Source: Streptomyces sp. NBC_00344 (GTDB taxonomy: Bacteria > Actinomycetota > Actinomycetes > Streptomycetales > Streptomycetaceae). Taken from it: a stretch of DNA of 64,000 nt. The stretch lies in assembly GCF_036088315.1 (NCBI RefSeq), contig NZ_CP107996.1, forward strand, positions 1,756,501-1,820,500. Direction: 5' to 3'. The position numbers and the translations under genes were made by a program. The notes under the pieces are model-generated. The model was not told the DNA's origin, made no database searches, and was given only the letters and a program-made list of their open reading frames with translations. Of the stretch, positions 45,684-55,287 are shown piece after piece. Each line of letters opens with the position of its first letter. Position 1 is the stretch's first letter.

Positions 45684-45756
45684 TACCCCCGACCGGATTC
45701 GAACCGGCGCTACTGCCGTGAGAGGGCAGCGTGCTAGGCCGCTACACAACGGGGGC
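45684..45756 (-). tRNA. tRNA-Glu (CUC), first Glu gene of the array
   Basis: Third identical copy of tRNA-Glu(CUC), 61 bases upstream of the next Glu gene and 33 bases after the first Gln gene. Confidence 0.97.
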
Positions 45757-45789
45757 TTGTACTTCAAGGTGGTTACTGCTGATCTTGCG

Positions 45790-45861
45790 CTGGGCTACCA
45801 GGACTCGAACCTAGAATGACGGTACCAGAAACCGTTGTGTTGCCAATTACACCATAGCCCA
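45790..45861 (-). tRNA. tRNA-Gln (CUG), first Gln gene of the array
   Basis: Identical in the mature region to the Gln gene at 45470-45541. It is the promoter-proximal member of the five-gene array, with the HAD gene about 90 bases upstream on the same strand. Confidence 0.97.
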
Positions 45862-45948
45862 CCAAAGCGCAACCCCTTGTCGAGGTTTTGCTCGGATCGC
45901 ACCGTCCACTCCGGCCTTCCGGCCCGGTCGAGCGGCGCAGGAAGAACA

Positions 45949-46668
45949 TTACCTGAAGGTGGACGGCGCTCCAAAACGGGTATCGCGCCGCAGCAGGGCC
46001 GGAAGCTGGTCGAGTCCGGTGATCCGGATCAGCTCGGGCCGGCCGGCCGTGTCCGTACGGTCCAGCCAGACGGCACTCAACCCGGCTGCGAGCGCGCCGA
46101 CTGCGTCGATATCCGGGTGATCTCCCACGTACACGACATCCGCCGGGGCCAGCCCCATCTCGTCGCACGCGGCGAGGAACGCCTCCGGCCGGGGCTTGGC
46201 AAAGCCCAGCTCAGCGGCGCAGACGAGGGCTTCGAAGCGGTCCCGCACACCGAGGACGCGCAGCTTGTGGTCCTGGCTGTGGACGGAGGAGTTCGACAGC
46301 GCGCCGTGTCGGTAGTCCGCCGTCAGCAGATCGAGGGCGGGAACGAAGTCGGGGAAGAGCGACCACGCCGCCTCGTAGTGCCCGAGATGCCGGCCGAACC
46401 AGTCGTCGGCCTGCGTGTCGCTCAGGTCCCGGCCGACGAACATCCGCACCCGGGCCCTGCGCTGCCCCTGCCAGTCGGTCTCCCCGGCTGAGAACCGGCC
46501 CCAGTGCAGATCAGTGATCTCACGCCAACGGGTGAGGGCCTGCTCGACGGAGCCGTATCCGTCGGGCAGGCCCTCGATGTTCAGGTGCGCTCGCATACCG
46601 GCGCGGTCGGCGCCGGTGTAGTCGAAGATCGTGTCGTCGATGTCCCAGAGGACGGCGCGTACCGGCAT
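45949..46668 (-). CDS. HAD-superfamily hydrolase (phosphatase)
   Basis: A 239-residue haloacid dehalogenase-type phosphatase. The catalytic loop is LWDIDDTIFDY (nucleophile and acid Asp), motif II GALSNSSV, motif III Lys in GFAKPRPEAF, and motif IV VYVGDHPDIDAVGA. The helical cap between motifs I and II makes it a subfamily I enzyme; substrate is unknown. It lies between gltX and the tRNA array on the same strand, about 115 bases after gltX. A housekeeping metabolite-phosphatase role is the best guess. Confidence 0.88.
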   Translation of the reverse strand: MPVRAVLWDIDDTIFDYTGADRAGMRAHLNIEGLPDGYGSVEQALTRWREITDLHWGRFSAGETDWQGQRRARVRMFVGRDLSDTQADDWFGRHLGHYEAAWSLFPDFVPALDLLTADYRHGALSNSSVHSQDHKLRVLGVRDRFEALVCAAELGFAKPRPEAFLAACDEMGLAPADVVYVGDHPDIDAVGALAAGLSAVWLDRTDTAGRPELIRITGLDQLPALLRRDTRFGAPSTFR

Positions 46669-46784
46669 GCTCCGAACGTACCGCGCGGAGCACGTCGGAC
46701 GCCCCGGGAAGGCGTCCGGGGGGGCGGGTCCGACGGGGCGGGCGGCAGCAGGTGCGACTGCCGCCCGCCCCGGGACACGGCCGG

Positions 46785-48305
46785 CTATCCCGCCAGCTTC
46801 GCCAGCGCGGCGTCGATGCGCTCGAGCGAGCGCTCCCTGCCCAGGATCTGCAGTGACTCGAAGAGGGGCAGACCCACCGTGCGGCCGGTGACCGCGACGC
46901 GGACCGGCGCCTGGGCCTTGCCGAGCTTCAGGCCGTGCTGCTCCCCTGCGGCCAGGACGGCTGACTTGAGGGCCTCCGGGCTGGCCCAGTCCGCTTCGGC
47001 CAGGTTGGCGCGGGCCGTGGTCAGCAGGGCCACCGGGTCGCCCTTCATGGCCTTGGCCCAGGACGCCTCGTCCTCCACCGGCCGGTCGAGGAAGAGGAAG
47101 TCGACGTTGGCTGTGATGTCGGAGAGGACGGTGAGGCGGGTCTGGGCGTACGGCGCGATGGCCTCCCAGGCCGCCCGGTCGAAGCTCTCCTCCGCCCAGT
47201 TGGCGTGCGGGGCACGCAGCCAGGGGGTGCAGGCGTCGGTGAAGGTCTTCACGTCGAGCAGCCGGATGTGGTCGGCGTTGATCGCCTCGGCCTTCTTCAG
47301 GTCGAAGCGGGCAGGGTTGGCGTTGACGTCCGCGATGTCGAACTTCTCGACCAGTTCGGCGACGGTGAAGATGTCCTTGTCCGCCGAGAAGGACCAGCCC
47401 AGCAGGGACAGGTAGTTGAGCAGTCCCTCGGGAAGGAAGCCGCGCTCGCGGTAGAGGTTGAGGGATGCCTCCGGGTCACGCTTGGAGAGCTTCTTGTTGC
47501 CCTCGCCCATGACGTAGGGAAGGTGGCCGAACTGCGGGATCCGCTTGGCGACACCGATCTCGATCAGGGCCTTGTAGAGCGCGATCTGCCGGGGAGTGGA
47601 GGAGAGCAGGTCCTCGCCGCGCAGTACGTGGGTGATCTCCATCAGCGCGTCGTCGAGGGGGTTGACGAGCGTGTAGAGCGGGGCACCGTTGGCGCGCACG
47701 ATCCCGAAGTCCGGCACGTTCTCCGGGGTGAAGGTGAGCTCGCCGCGGACCAGGTCGGTGAAGGTGATCGTCTCGTCGGGCATCCGGAAGCGGACGATGG
47801 ACGTACGGCCTTCGGCCCGGTAGGCCTCGACCTGACCGGCGGAGAGGTCACGGCAGTGCCCGTCGTAGCCCGAGGGCCGGCCGGCCTTGCGGGCGGCGTC
47901 GCGGCGCTCCTCGAGCTCGGCGGTGGTGCAGTAGCAGTCGTAGGCGTGACCCGCGTCCTGGAGCTTCTTCGCCACATCGGCGTAGATGTCCATGCGCAGC
48001 GACTGGCGGTACGGAGCGTGCGGGCCGCCGACCTCGTCGGGGCCCTCGTCCCAGTCGAGACCGAGCCAGCGCAGCGAGTCGAGCAGCTGCTCGTACGACT
48101 CCTCCGAGTCCCGGGCCGCGTCGGTGTCCTCGATGCGGAAGACCATGGTGCCGCCGGTGTGCCGGGCGAACGCCCAGTTGAACAGGGCGGTGCGGACCAG
48201 ACCCACATGAGGGTTACCGGTCGGCGAGGGACAGAAACGTACCCGGGGGGGCACCTCCTGCTCGAGCGGAGCCGGGTGCTGGGGGGAGTTGGTCGCGTTA
48301 GCCAC
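46785..48305 (-). CDS. gltX: Glutamyl-tRNA synthetase
   Basis: Class I synthetase that charges tRNA-Glu; in bacteria without glutaminyl-tRNA synthetase it also puts Glu on tRNA-Gln for later amidation by GatCAB, which applies to Streptomyces. The 506-residue protein has [20 protein letters not shown] (HVGL in place of HIGH) and [13 protein letters not shown] (KLSKR in place of KMSKS). The GTG start overlaps the upstream hydrolase gene by eight bases. Genes for both its tRNA substrates lie 1-2.5 kb downstream on the same strand. Confidence 0.97.
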   Translation of the reverse strand: MANATNSPQHPAPLEQEVPPRVRFCPSPTGNPHVGLVRTALFNWAFARHTGGTMVFRIEDTDAARDSEESYEQLLDSLRWLGLDWDEGPDEVGGPHAPYRQSLRMDIYADVAKKLQDAGHAYDCYCTTAELEERRDAARKAGRPSGYDGHCRDLSAGQVEAYRAEGRTSIVRFRMPDETITFTDLVRGELTFTPENVPDFGIVRANGAPLYTLVNPLDDALMEITHVLRGEDLLSSTPRQIALYKALIEIGVAKRIPQFGHLPYVMGEGNKKLSKRDPEASLNLYRERGFLPEGLLNYLSLLGWSFSADKDIFTVAELVEKFDIADVNANPARFDLKKAEAINADHIRLLDVKTFTDACTPWLRAPHANWAEESFDRAAWEAIAPYAQTRLTVLSDITANVDFLFLDRPVEDEASWAKAMKGDPVALLTTARANLAEADWASPEALKSAVLAAGEQHGLKLGKAQAPVRVAVTGRTVGLPLFESLQILGRERSLERIDAALAKLAG

Positions 48306-49077
48306 GCTTGATCACCTTGTTGGTGAGAGTGCCGATGCCTTCGATGGTGACGGCGACCTCGTCGCCGATGTTGAGCGGTCCGACTCCGGCCGGGGTGCCG
48401 GTCAGGATGACGTCTCCGGGGAGCAGCGTCATGGCCTCGGTGATGTTGACGATCAGATCCTCGATGGAGTGGATCATCTCGCTGGTACGGCCGAGCTGGC
48501 GCTGGTCACCGTTGACGGTGGCCTGGATGGTGAGATCGGAGGCGTCGAGTTCGGTCTCCACCCAGGGGCCAAGCGGGCACGAGGTGTCGAAGCCCTTGGC
48601 CCTGGCCCACTGCTTCTCACGCTTCTGTACATCGCGGGCGGTGACGTCGTTGGCGCAGGTGTAACCGAAGATGACGTCCTTGACGCGTTCCCTCGGGACC
48701 TCGCGGCACATCCGGCCGATGACCACGGCCAGCTCGGCCTCGTGATGCAGCTCGCTGGAGAAGGAGGGGTACTCGATGGCGTCGCCGGAACCGATCACCG
48801 ATGTGGTCGGCTTGAAGAAGGCGAACGGTGTGTCGGGCACCGCGTTGCCGAGCTCTCCCGCGTGTTCCGCGTAGTTGCGGCCGAAGGCCACCACCTTGTT
48901 GGGGAGCACCGGGGGCAGCAGCCGGACCTTGCTCAGCGGGACCTTCGTGCCGGAGCGCTCGAAGTCGGCGTACGGAATGCCCTTGATGATGTCGAGGACG
49001 AGGCCGGCTGAGCCGCCTTCGTCCTCGACCACGCCGAAGGCGACATTGCCGTCGATGGAGAATCTGGCGATGCGCAC
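48298..49077 (-). CDS. Fumarylacetoacetate hydrolase-family protein
   Basis: A 259-residue FAH-fold enzyme: [31 protein letters not shown], the metal-binding [12 protein letters not shown] (two Glu), [15 protein letters not shown], and [13 protein letters not shown]. This family includes hydrolases, decarboxylases and isomerases of aromatic catabolism (HpcE/FahD type), and many actinobacterial members are housekeeping oxaloacetate- or acylpyruvate-acting enzymes; substrate here is open. It overlaps gltX by eight bases, so the two are co-translated. Confidence 0.9.
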   Translation of the reverse strand: MRIARFSIDGNVAFGVVEDEGGSAGLVLDIIKGIPYADFERSGTKVPLSKVRLLPPVLPNKVVAFGRNYAEHAGELGNAVPDTPFAFFKPTTSVIGSGDAIEYPSFSSELHHEAELAVVIGRMCREVPRERVKDVIFGYTCANDVTARDVQKREKQWARAKGFDTSCPLGPWVETELDASDLTIQATVNGDQRQLGRTSEMIHSIEDLIVNITEAMTLLPGDVILTGTPAGVGPLNIGDEVAVTIEGIGTLTNKVIKRG

Positions 49078-49167
49078 GAGTGCTGTCGCCCCTCACTTAC
49101 TGGCTGGCTGGAGTCTGACGCTCCAGGCTAGCGCGGGCGGAGAGGGGGGCCGAGCGACTGCTTCCCG

Positions 49168-49362
49168 CTACTTCGCGGCGGTGACCTGTGTCTGGGCCGG
49201 TACTTCCATCAGGATGGTGCGACGGGGATTGGCCGTTACGGTGGGCAGGGTGGCGGCGTGCTCCGGCTGCTCGGGCTGCTGCAGCTGCGCCGCGTCCGCG
49301 AGATGGGCCAGCGTGATGCGGCGCGGGTTGGCAATGTTGCGGAACAGCGTCGTCGTCTTCAT
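49168..49362 (-). CDS. Small hypothetical protein (64 residues)
   Basis: I do not recognise it. The product has two similar NPRR-containing segments (NIANPRRITLAHLA and TANPRRTILMEVPA) around a Gln/Pro-rich middle. A purine-rich GAAGAAG precedes the ATG at 49362. It is upstream of the FAH gene on the same strand. Codon use fits the genome, but the evidence is only moderate; it may be an exported or regulatory peptide, which I cannot tell. Confidence 0.5.
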   Translation of the reverse strand: MKTTTLFRNIANPRRITLAHLADAAQLQQPEQPEHAATLPTVTANPRRTILMEVPAQTQVTAAK

Positions 49363-49741
49363 CTGCTTCTTCGGCCCTGTCGGTCGGCGGCGCCGGAGCG
49401 CCGGTTGTCGGATTCGCCATCCCTGTAAAGCTTCAGGCTAAACATCCAATTCCCCGGAGAAGCGTGGACAAGACAACGATCTAGGTGTGAGTTTCCTCAC
49501 CACGTGATAGACATATCAGACTTAACACCCACTCAACCGCGTTCTCGAAATCGGACATTACACCCCTGAACGATGCATTCCGCTCCCGGAGCCGCCGCCC
49601 GGGACACCCCCCGCCCGTAAGCGGTCCGTGCGGATACGTCCGTTTTATGCGAGAACACTTTCTACGCTTCGTGACAAGGTGCTCACACGGTGTCAGAAAG
49701 GTCACAGCCCGGCACACGGGCCTTGTTGGAGATCCGCCACT

Positions 49742-49761
49742 GTGCTGGAATTCCACGCACT
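49742..49761 (+). promoter_or_regulatory. Conserved leader motif upstream of cvnA1
   Basis: GTGCTGGAATTCCACGCACT matches the sequence at 55288-55307 upstream of the second cvnA in 18 of 20 positions, with a perfect 12-base core GTGCTGGAATTC. It lies about 208 bases before the cvnA1 GTG within a gene-free stretch (49363-49949) that presumably holds the operon promoter. Confidence 0.5.
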
Positions 49762-49949
49762 GCCGCGCAGTCGTTGTGAGAACACAGCCAGGCCGGTGCA
49801 CAAGGGGCGCAAAGCAGCGCCGAGTGGCGGCGGTGAAGGGGGATTTACGCCGGTCACCTACGACCACCATGGGGCGCGCCGCGCCCCACGACTCGACACC
49901 GTTCTTCCGCTGGCGCGGGGGAACGCCTGGTCCAGAGGTTGCGACGCTA

Positions 49950-52900
49950 GTGCAGGGACGTTTCAAGAGGGATGGCAGCGCTGCGGCGGGACAAGAGCCG
50001 CGCGGCGGGACCGACCGCGGCTCCTCGCCCCAGCACGCCCAGGCCCAGCAGAACCATGGCCCGGCTTCGGCCGGCGCCGGTGACTCCAAGGCTCCGGCCT
50101 CGGCACCGGCTTCGCCCAAGCCGAAGGGCCCGGTCAATACCGGCTCGCGAATAGCCCTGCGCAACTGGCACATCAGTACCAAGCTCGTCGCTCTTCTGAC
50201 GCTGCCCGTGGTCGCCGCGACCACCCTGGGTGGTCTGAAGATCAACGAGTCGCTGAACAACATGCAGCAGCTGGATCACATGCAGCTGCTCACCCAGATG
50301 ACCAAGCAGGCGACCGAGCTGGCCGCCGCGCTCCAGGAGGAGCGGGACAAGTCAGCCGGTCCGCTGGCGCACGGTGCCGACGCCAGTGACTTCAACGTCG
50401 ACGAGCCGCGCAAGAAGACCGACCTCGCCTACACCTCGTTCATCGACGGCACGGCGAACTTCGACAACGCGAAGCGCGACGACTCCATCGAGTCCATCCG
50501 CAACAGCCTCCGCTCGATCGCCACCAAGCTCGGCCGTCTCAGGAGTATCCGCAAGGGTGCCTACGCGGGCGACGCCACCACCTCGCAGACGGTCACCGAG
50601 TACAGCGAGCTGATCAACTCGTTGCTCGGCCTCTCGCAGGACATGGCGCAGGCGACCGCGAACCCCGAGATGATCAAGCGCACCCGCGCCCTGGCCGCGT
50701 TCTCATCGGCCAAGGAGTACGCGTCGGAACAGCGTGCGGTGATCTCGGCGGCGCTGCCGCCGAACAAGAAGGACCACGGCCACCTCGAAGAGAGCGACCG
50801 GCTCTTCGCGCAGTCCGCGATGCAGAGCGAGAACGACGCCCTCTCCTCGTTCGACCAGGTGTACTCCGGCAACGCCGAGGCCCTTACGGCTCCCCTGGAC
50901 ACCGGAAATCCCGAGATCACGGCCGCCAGGCTGTACGCGAAGCACGTCCTGGAGAACAAGGACGGGCTGACCAACCAGTCGCCGCGTTCCTACAAGGACT
51001 GGTACGACGCGGACAGCAACCGCATCACGGCCATGAAGACCATCGAGGCCACGCTGCTCGGCGAGATGGAGCAGAAGGCCCGCGAGCTGCGCAACGACGC
51101 CGAGCGCGAGGCGATCATCAACGCCGCGCTGATCGTCCTCATCATGGGTGTCTCGCTGGTCGGCGCCTTCGTCGTGGCCCGCTCCATGATCCGCTCGCTG
51201 CGGAGGCTCCAGGACACCGCGACCAAGGTCGCCGGTGAGCGGCTGCCCGAGCTGGTCAAGCAGCTCTCGGAGTCGGACCCGCAGGACGTCGACACCTCTG
51301 TCGAGTCCGTCGGTGTGCACAGCCGGGACGAGATCGGCAAGGTCGCCGCGGCGTTCGACGACGTGCACCGCGAGGCGGTCCGGCTCGCCTCCGAGCAGGC
51401 CATGCTGCGGGGCAACGTCAATGCGATGTTCACCAACCTCTCGCGTCGCAGCCAGGGCCTCATCCAGCGTCAGCTCTCGCTGATCTCCGAACTCGAGTCG
51501 CGCGAGGCGGACCCGGACCAGCTGTCGTCGCTGTTCAAGCTCGACCACCTCGCGACCCGTATGCGCCGTAACGGTGAAAACCTCCTCGTCCTCGCGGGTG
51601 AGGAGCCGGGCCGCCGGTGGACCCGCCCTGTGCCGCTGGTCGACGTGCTCCGTGCCGCCGCCTCCGAGGTGGAGCAGTACGAGCGCATCGAACTCGCGGC
51701 GGTGCCCGCGACCGAGGTCGCGGGCCGCGTCGTCAACGACCTCGTCCACCTGCTCGCCGAGCTGCTCGAGAACGCGACGTCGTTCTCCTCACCGCAGACC
51801 AAGGTGCGGGTCACAGGTCACGCGCTGCCCGACGGGCGAGTCCTGGTCGAGATCCACGACACCGGTATCGGCCTCTCCCCCGAGGACCTCGCCGCGATCA
51901 ACGAGCGTCTGGCCTCGCCGCCCACCGTGGATGTCTCGGTCTCCCGCCGGATGGGTCTGTTCGTGGTCGGCCGGCTGTCCCTGCGACACGGCATCCGTAT
52001 TCAGCTCAGGCCTTCCGACTCCGGTGGTACGACCGCGCTGGTCATGCTCCCGGTCGATGTCGCCCAGGGCGGCAAGAAGGCTCCGCCCAAGCCGGGCGGT
52101 CCCGGGCAGCAGCTGCCGCAGCAGCCCGCCGGTTCGGCCGGACTGCTCAACGGCGGTGCCCAGCGCGGCCAGGTCAACGGTTCGGGTCCGCGTGCCGCGC
52201 TGCCCGCCCGTGACGGCGACCGTTCGATCCAGCCCGGCGGCCCCCAGCCGCAGGGCGGTGCCCCGCAGCAGCCCGGTCTGCCGCAGGGCTCTCCGGCACC
52301 CGCACCGGCGATGAACGCCTTCGGTGCGGGCGCCCCGATGCCTCGCCGCGGCGGTCAGGGCGGTCTGGGCAATGACGGCCCCGGGCGCGGTCAGGGCGGC
52401 CCCGCCCAGCAGCGTCCGCAGCAGCAGTACGGCGACGGCGGCTTCCCGCCCCCGCCGGCCGGCCGTCAGCAGCAGCAGCTACCCAACAGCGGCCCCCGGG
52501 CCGAACTGCCCGGCGGCAACACCCGGCCGCCGGCGCCGCAGCGCCCGCAGACCACGAGCTGGGGCAGCGAGCAGCCGCCGCGGCCCGGGCAGGATGCGCC
52601 GCGCGGTCACGAGGAGACGGATTCCGGATCCACTCCCCAGTACCGGCAGCCGATCCAGCCCAGGCGCCCCGCGAACGACCGTAACGATCGGCAGGGAGCC
52701 GGCTCCACCGCCGAGTTCCAGCGCCCGGACTTCGACGGACCGCCGCCCCAGCAGAACACCGGACAGTTCGAGCGTTCCGATGTGTTCGAGCGCCCGGATG
52801 TCCGCGGCCCGCAGCGGCCCCAGCCTCCGCAGTACCAGGAGGCTCAGTACCAGGAGCCCCGGCGGCAGGACCCGCAGCCGCAGGACCCCGCGTCCACGGC

Positions 52901-53510
52901 GCAGTTCCCCAGGCCGGACTTCAACGCACCGCGTCCGCCCGCGCCTTCGGACGCTCCCCGCGGCGGCGCACCGCGACGCGACAGCACCGACTTCGGCGCG
53001 CCGCGTCCGCCCGTCCCCAACAGCCTGCCGCAGCAGCCTCAGTACGAGGCGCTGCCGCCGGCGTCCGATCCGGGCGACGGCCGTACACCGCTGTACGACA
53101 CGCTGGAGACCAACTGGTTCCACGGCGCGCAGAGCGCCAGGGCCGCCGAGCCGCAGGCGCCTTCCGCGCCCGAGCAGCAGGCCCCGGCCGCTCCGCAGGC
53201 ACCACGTCGCGAGCCCGTCAACCAGGGCGGCCCGAGCCCCGCATGGCGCTCGTCGCCCAATGACGAACTCGTACGGCAGGCCGAGCGGGCGAAGAAGCCC
53301 GCCGCCGGTGGTGTCACCACTTCCGGTCTGCCCCGACGCGTACCGCGTGCCAACCTGGTGCCCGGTACCGCACAGCAGCAGGCCCATCAGGCCGGTCCGC
53401 AGGTTTCGCGTGCGCCCGATGACGTACGCGGCCGGCTGACCAATCTCCGGCGCGGTATCCAACAGGGGCGCCAAGCCGGAACCGGCCCCTCTCACCAGCA
53501 GGAGCACTAG
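49950..53510 (+). CDS. cvnA1: CvnA sensor histidine-kinase-like protein, first conservon
   Basis: Membrane sensor of a conservon, 1186 residues. A short cytosolic N-terminus (VQGRFKRDGS) leads to a membrane helix (about 77-96), an extracellular nitrate/nitrite-sensor-like helical domain (100-385), a second helix (389-410), a HAMP-like region, a helical box with LDHLATRMRRNGENLL (His near 533) and an HATPase_c domain (600-700; LLAELLENATSFSS). The last 480 residues are Pro/Gln-rich and end in a conserved PQVSRAPDDVRGRL-type motif. The GTG at 49950 follows GAGGTTG as in the second copy. It heads cvnA-B-C-D. Kinase activity is not established for all CvnA proteins. Confidence 0.92.
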   Translation: MQGRFKRDGSAAAGQEPRGGTDRGSSPQHAQAQQNHGPASAGAGDSKAPASAPASPKPKGPVNTGSRIALRNWHISTKLVALLTLPVVAATTLGGLKINESLNNMQQLDHMQLLTQMTKQATELAAALQEERDKSAGPLAHGADASDFNVDEPRKKTDLAYTSFIDGTANFDNAKRDDSIESIRNSLRSIATKLGRLRSIRKGAYAGDATTSQTVTEYSELINSLLGLSQDMAQATANPEMIKRTRALAAFSSAKEYASEQRAVISAALPPNKKDHGHLEESDRLFAQSAMQSENDALSSFDQVYSGNAEALTAPLDTGNPEITAARLYAKHVLENKDGLTNQSPRSYKDWYDADSNRITAMKTIEATLLGEMEQKARELRNDAEREAIINAALIVLIMGVSLVGAFVVARSMIRSLRRLQDTATKVAGERLPELVKQLSESDPQDVDTSVESVGVHSRDEIGKVAAAFDDVHREAVRLASEQAMLRGNVNAMFTNLSRRSQGLIQRQLSLISELESREADPDQLSSLFKLDHLATRMRRNGENLLVLAGEEPGRRWTRPVPLVDVLRAAASEVEQYERIELAAVPATEVAGRVVNDLVHLLAELLENATSFSSPQTKVRVTGHALPDGRVLVEIHDTGIGLSPEDLAAINERLASPPTVDVSVSRRMGLFVVGRLSLRHGIRIQLRPSDSGGTTALVMLPVDVAQGGKKAPPKPGGPGQQLPQQPAGSAGLLNGGAQRGQVNGSGPRAALPARDGDRSIQPGGPQPQGGAPQQPGLPQGSPAPAPAMNAFGAGAPMPRRGGQGGLGNDGPGRGQGGPAQQRPQQQYGDGGFPPPPAGRQQQQLPNSGPRAELPGGNTRPPAPQRPQTTSWGSEQPPRPGQDAPRGHEETDSGSTPQYRQPIQPRRPANDRNDRQGAGSTAEFQRPDFDGPPPQQNTGQFERSDVFERPDVRGPQRPQPPQYQEAQYQEPRRQDPQPQDPASTAQFPRPDFNAPRPPAPSDAPRGGAPRRDSTDFGAPRPPVPNSLPQQPQYEALPPASDPGDGRTPLYDTLETNWFHGAQSARAAEPQAPSAPEQQAPAAPQAPRREPVNQGGPSPAWRSSPNDELVRQAERAKKPAAGGVTTSGLPRRVPRANLVPGTAQQQAHQAGPQVSRAPDDVRGRLTNLRRGIQQGRQAGTGPSHQQEH

Positions 53511-53933
53511 TTGAGTCCGATGAGCCAGGCGGCGCAGAATCTGAACTGGTTGATCACCAACTTCGTGGACAACACCCCAGGGGTGTCCCACACAGTGGTG
53601 GTCTCCGCCGACGGACTCCTTCTGGCCATGTCCGAAGGCTTTCCGCGGGACCGTGCCGACCAGTTGGCGGCAGTGGCTTCCGGGCTGACCTCGCTCACCG
53701 CGGGTGCCTCCCGGATATTCGAGGGCGGCGACGTCGCCCAGACCGTGGTCGAGATGGAACGGGGCTTCCTCTTCCTCATGTCGGTCTCGGACGGTTCCTC
53801 CCTCGCCGTCCTTTCCCACCCGGACTGCGACATCGGCCTGGTGGGTTACGAGATGGCCCTCCTGGTCGACCGTGCGGGCAGTGTCCTCACCCCGGACCTG
53901 CGCGCCGAGCTGCAGGGGAGTCTGCTCCACTAG
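53511..53933 (+). CDS. cvnB1: CvnB roadblock/LC7-domain protein, first conservon
   Basis: A 140-residue roadblock/LC7 protein: SQAAQNLNWLITNFVDNTPG, VVVSADGLLLAMSEG and GYEMALLVDRAGSVLTPDL. Such proteins dimerise and act as scaffolds or GTPase-activating partners for small GTPases such as MglA, and CvnB is thought to work with CvnD. AGGAG lies six bases before the TTG at 53511, next to the cvnA1 stop; the ATG at 53520 would have a poor spacing. The second copy uses GTG at the same place, supporting this start. Confidence 0.93.
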   Translation: MSPMSQAAQNLNWLITNFVDNTPGVSHTVVVSADGLLLAMSEGFPRDRADQLAAVASGLTSLTAGASRIFEGGDVAQTVVEMERGFLFLMSVSDGSSLAVLSHPDCDIGLVGYEMALLVDRAGSVLTPDLRAELQGSLLH

Positions 53934-54052
53934 ACAGTTCTCCCACAGGTACTGCCCGTACGTTCCAACCAACCGTCCGGCCGCATCCCGACCCCCCCAC
54001 CGGCCCAGTTCAGACGGCACTCCGACTCACCGCTGTCACGCCCGGAGGATCC

Positions 54053-54460
54053 ATGACCCCGCCCCCCGCCTCGCACGATCCGTACGGGGCGCTGCACGAC
54101 GCGTCGTACGACAGTGAGGGCGACCAGCCACTGGTACGTCCGTACGCCATGACCGGCGGCCGGACCCGGCCGCGCTACCAGCTCGCCATCGAGGCGCTGG
54201 TGAGCACCACGGCCGACCCGGTGCACCTCGCGGGCCTGCTCCCCGAGCACCAGCGCATCTGCCATCTGTGCCGTGAGGTCAAGTCGGTGGCCGAGGTATC
54301 GGCGCTGCTGTCGATGCCGCTCGGTGTTGCCCGGATCCTCGTAGCCGACCTGGCCGAGGCCGGCATGGTGGCCATCCACCAGCCGGGCAATGGAGAGGCC
54401 GGCGGTACGCCGGACGTGACACTGCTCGAAAGGGTGCTCAGTGGACTTCGCAAGCTCTAG
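54053..54460 (+). CDS. cvnC1: CvnC DUF742 protein, first conservon
   Basis: A 135-residue DUF742 protein with VRPYAMTGGRTRPRYQLAIEAL, the LPEHQRICHLCREVKSVAEV motif, and a winged-helix-like segment MPLGVARILVADLAEAGMV. It probably joins the Cvn complex at the membrane. The start has GGAGG six bases upstream. It overlaps cvnD1 by 20 bases. Its N-terminal tail is about 45 residues shorter than in the second copy. Confidence 0.92.
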   Translation: MTPPPASHDPYGALHDASYDSEGDQPLVRPYAMTGGRTRPRYQLAIEALVSTTADPVHLAGLLPEHQRICHLCREVKSVAEVSALLSMPLGVARILVADLAEAGMVAIHQPGNGEAGGTPDVTLLERVLSGLRKL

Positions 54461-55025
54461 CGGCGGCGGCGCGGCCAGATCGACCACCTCGGCAAAGATC
54501 GTGGTGGCGGGGGGCTTCGGCGTGGGCAAGACCACGTTCGTCGGCGCCGTCTCGGAGATCAACCCGCTGCGCACCGAGGCCGTCATGACGTCTGCTTCGG
54601 CGGGCATCGACGACCTCACCCACACCGGGGACAAGACGACGACCACCGTCGCCATGGACTTCGGCCGTATCACGCTCGACCAGGATCTGATCCTGTACCT
54701 GTTCGGCACCCCCGGACAGGACCGCTTCTGGTTCATGTGGGACGACCTGGTACGCGGCGCCATCGGCGCGGTCGTGCTGGTCGACACCCGCCGGCTCTCC
54801 GACTGCTTCCCGGCGGTGGACTACTTCGAGAACTCGGGGCTCCCCTTCGTCATCGCCCTCAACGGCTTCGACGGACACCAGCCGTACACCCCGGACGAGG
54901 TACGCGAAGCCCTGCAGATCGGCCCCGACACCCCGATCCTCACCACCGACGCCCGCCACCGCGCGGACGCCAAGAGCGGACTGATCACGCTCGTCGAACA
55001 CGCACTGATGGCCCGCCTCAAGTAG
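54441..55025 (+). CDS. cvnD1: CvnD small GTPase, first conservon
   Basis: Ras/Arf-like GTPase of 194 residues. P-loop is GGFGVGKTTFVGA, the switch region TTVAMDFGRI, G3 is LFGTPGQDRFWFMW (TPGQ in place of DxxG), and the base-recognition motif is NGFD in place of NKxD. Such variant motifs are typical of CvnD. It overlaps cvnC1 by 20 bases and ends the operon, with a terminator six bases on. It is nearly identical to the second copy, also at synonymous sites. Confidence 0.94.
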   Translation: MDFASSSGGGAARSTTSAKIVVAGGFGVGKTTFVGAVSEINPLRTEAVMTSASAGIDDLTHTGDKTTTTVAMDFGRITLDQDLILYLFGTPGQDRFWFMWDDLVRGAIGAVVLVDTRRLSDCFPAVDYFENSGLPFVIALNGFDGHQPYTPDEVREALQIGPDTPILTTDARHRADAKSGLITLVEHALMARLK

Positions 55026-55030
55026 GTATC

Positions 55031-55054
55031 GCTCTACGGCAGTTGCCGTAGAGC
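55031..55054 (+). terminator. Terminator after the first conservon
   Basis: GCTCTACGGC-agtt-GCCGTAGAGC, a perfect 10-bp stem right after the cvnD1 stop. A further GGGGCGG/CCGCCCC hairpin with an inner GTGTC/GACAC stem lies at 55073-55106. Confidence 0.82.
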
Positions 55055-55287
55055 CGCTGACGCAGGTGAAGTGGGGCGGGCTGTGTCGTTTGACACGATC
55101 CGCCCCCGTGTTCATAACGTTTCGACAGAGAATTCATCAGCTGCGGATACCCGTTGCACTCGACCGGTGCCGCTGCGCTCACGTCGGACTCCGCTTTTGG
55201 CGTGGATCGTTCTTTATGCCCGTTTTATCTGAGGCTTACGCCACGTGAAATGGCCGGTTCCCGCTGTTTGGAGCGATGCCGTGCGAC

